Of a stretch of 64,000 nt of DNA, positions 61,987 to 64,000 are shown one piece after another. Each line of letters starts with the position of its first letter. Position 1 is the first letter of the stretch. Under the pieces are notes generated by a model. That model searched no databases, was not told where the DNA came from, and saw only the letters and a program-made list of their open reading frames with translations. Where the stretch lies: the NCBI RefSeq assembly GCF_047948215.1, contig NC_134455.1:323260147-323324146 (forward strand). Direction: 5' to 3'. This DNA is from Lycorma delicatula. Taxonomy: Eukaryota; Arthropoda; Insecta; Hemiptera; Fulgoridae. A program made the translations under genes and the position numbers.

Positions 61987-62152
61987 TAAAAAATAATATC
62001 TAGTACATAAAGCAAGTATGAAAACAGTAGTATACTGTATTGATATTGCAATAATAGTATTCAGAAAGTAAAAAAATAATATCTAGTACATAAAGCGAGT
62101 ATGAAAACAGTAGTATGCTGTATCAATATTGTAATAATAATATTCAGAAAGT
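61987..62152. repeat. 83-bp tandem duplication
   Basis: Units 61,987-62,069 and 62,070-62,152 both read AATAATATCTAGTACATAAA, GAAAACAGTAGTAT and TATTCAGAAAGT with seven or so substitutions, several of them transitions. Recent local duplication. Confidence 0.93.
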
Positions 62153-62493
62153 CATTTTACTCACAACACCAATAGTAGTAATTACCACAGCTGGTTACTT
62201 AGGCGTTAAAATCTAATCTGTAATATCAAAAAAGATTAAGTTATAAAGATTATAAATTATGCGTATAGGCTTATTTTCAGATTCATTTAATAATTTATAA
62301 AAGAATTAACTTTTAGTTTTAATAATCTTGGTGTTACTTTCTGCAATTACTGATAAACTGAATTATCAAGTGCTTTAATACTGTTAAATATTACATTTGA
62401 GCCATTTAAAAACTCAATGATTAAAAACCATGTACAAAAAAAAAGTATTAATTGTAATTGAAATATATTGTAGTCAGAAACAAATTGCAGGTT

Positions 62494-62566
62494 ATTGTGT
62501 GTGTGTGGGGGAGGGGGGTTGCAATTTCTAATATGTATATTTCCAATACCCCTCCCTCCTGCACAT

Positions 62567-62634
<68 letters not shown>

Positions 62635-62640
62635 TTTTTT
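62494..62640. repeat. Compound microsatellite (GT)n, (CA)n(TA)n(T)n
   Basis: A GT run at 62,494-62,505, then (CA)n with a TA break, then (TA)n and T from 62,565 to 62,640. Long frames here on both strands are repeat artefacts. Confidence 0.95.
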
Positions 62641-64000
62641 TTTATTTGTAATTGAGAGAATTTTATGTGCACTTTTGTACAAAATGTTTAAGTATGCTGT
62701 TATCAGTTTGATAACTATTAGCTTTCTACCAGAATTACCTAATAAAGAATAAATTATTGATAAGATTTTTTTAAATAAATTTTTATATTTATGGATCAAT
62801 AAATTTACTGGATAATACAATGAAATTCATATACTTTTCCTCTGTTGTCTAACAATTGGTAACTGGGAGTAATCATGATTTTACACTGGAATCTCATACA
62901 AAATGTTACTTTTAATTTAATATTATTCTGCAGAAAGGAATAATCCTTGTAATTAAGTAGGAAAAAAATTATGAGGTAAGACCATTGCACTAATAATTGA
63001 AAGCAGGACCTCTTTAACTAAGAAATGAACCGTAACAGATTAACTGGGTGATCGCTATAAAAATTGAGATAATGATTTGTATTTCTTGTCATGATTTTTT
63101 TGGGATTTCATTACATTTTATTATAGGGCTGTGAAGAGGAACGCTGATTCCTTAGAGAGAAATTTACTATGAGCCTGTGTATAAAACAAAACCAAGGTTA
63201 TTAAGCTGCGCTCTGTAGCTGATTTGTCAACTGAACTATCCACAATCACCAACAACCCGTTCAAACAAAAAAAAAACTAGTAATTCTTTAATCTGTTGCA
63301 AGATCGTTTAAAATGTTACAAGATGGTAAAGTCATTTTTACCAACTTACCATTGAAATTTTAACAAATTTTGTGTTTTCAGTATGTAACCAATAAATAAC
63401 ACAGACTGAGAGATTCATATGGTAATCTCTTGTGTATAATTATTTCATGCAGCTAAGGCATGTGAATTCCTTGTTCATAAAGTGATATATATGTAGCAGG
63501 TAGTTAATGGTGTATCACTAACTTTTCATTCATTAGCAAATGTGTAGGCTTTTTTATAACGATATTAGTTAAACTCAATATACTTTATACTCAATATATA
63601 CTAATATACCACCAAAACTGAACATATTTAAACTGAAAAAGAACTGGTTTCATACTTGACTTTGATATGTATTCATATCTGTTTCCAAAAGGATGCTGCT
63701 TTTGTTTATTTTGCATTTCTGTCTACTTGTATATAATATGGAATAAAATATGCATATTAAGGTATTGTTACTCTGATATCTCATTAGTTACACTGATGAG
63801 AAAATAAATAATGTATGAAGTTAATGTTTAATTGCATCATTATTATTTAATATCAACAAAAATCTTATTTAATAATATATATCTTAATTACTTTAGACTA
63901 AAACCCTTAAAATACAACAGTTAATTTGTTACTGAAGCAGAAAACTCTTGCTCTATCCTCTGGACTACCTGACACTGAAATGACTGCTGATAGAACCACT
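62641..64000. other. CpG-poor AT-rich DNA to the window end
   Basis: No supported gene. An A-box-like TAGTCCAGAGGATAGAGC on the minus strand at about 63,950-63,967 has no B box within the window. Confidence 0.3.

Noticed and set aside
62347..62820. Long frames on both strands, one of 157 residues
   Set aside because: They are produced by the (CA)n/(TA)n microsatellite (runs of Cys-Val and Tyr-Ile) and have no protein-like composition outside it.
1..64000. CRISPR array, operons, ribosomal RNA or bacterial insertion sequences
   Set aside because: No regularly spaced repeats, Shine-Dalgarno-linked gene runs or rRNA-like blocks; all transposons are eukaryotic types.

Overview
This is a 64-kb window of an AT-rich eukaryotic nuclear genome, almost certainly an insect. 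Evidence: many decayed Tc1/mariner-superfamily transposons of types common in insects, a tRNA-derived SINE, RTE/Jockey-like LINE relics, GT-AG splice signals, long (TA)n and (CA)n microsatellites, and no dense gene packing. The repeat mix, especially the SINE at 59.7-60.0 kb, reminds me of hemipteran (planthopper-like) genomes. That attribution is memory-based inference.

Genes. The only cellular protein-coding gene I can support is the 3' end of an unidentified plus-strand gene: an exon at 1868-2029 spliced to a terminal exon at 3447-3562. A possible first coding exon lies at 26499-26543, with low confidence. Nearly everything else with a readable frame is mobile DNA.

Layout. 0-1 kb: hAT-like transposase relic (-). 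1.9-3.6 kb: the gene end. 5.2-7.2 kb: two consecutive foldback elements, one with 400-bp arms and one that is palindromic throughout. 7.4-8.4 kb: mariner relic (-). 10.8-13.6 kb: three fragments of one IS630/Tc1-like transposase. 14.0-17.6 kb: a CpG-rich island with a promoter-like block, a tRNA-like repeat, a 128-bp exact-length inverted repeat, and a run of broken minus-strand frames that look like a relic of a multi-gene, virus-like element. 20.0-21.3 kb: a mariner with both TIRs and TA duplications but a broken transposase. 25.1-25.8 kb: a LINE 3' end. 29.9-33.4 kb: a segment bracketed by inverted copies of one repeat. 35.7-37.3 kb: pogo-like relic (-) with a SINE nested in it. 41.2-41.8 kb: internally deleted mariner. 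41.9-43.2 kb: DD41D (rosa-type) element. 43.2-44.0 kb: GC-rich solo-LTR-like unit carrying a histone-mRNA-like 3' stem-loop. 50.6-51.7 and 57.0-58.2 kb: two more Tc1/mariner relics, each invaded by a retroposon. 52.6-53.9 and 58.7-59.5 kb: LINE relics. 59.7-60.0 kb: a full tRNA-derived SINE.

Base composition switches sharply. The segments 1-13.9 kb, about 18.5-25.8 kb and about 61.1-64 kb are strongly CpG-depleted, while 14-17.8 kb and 25.9-61 kb are not. This fits a mosaic of germline-methylated and unmethylated DNA. The strongest candidates for something undescribed are the 14.7-17.6 kb virus-like relic, the histone-type stem-loop in the LTR-like unit, and several long near-perfect hairpins (6.7-7.2, 31.8, 48.9 and 54.4 kb).
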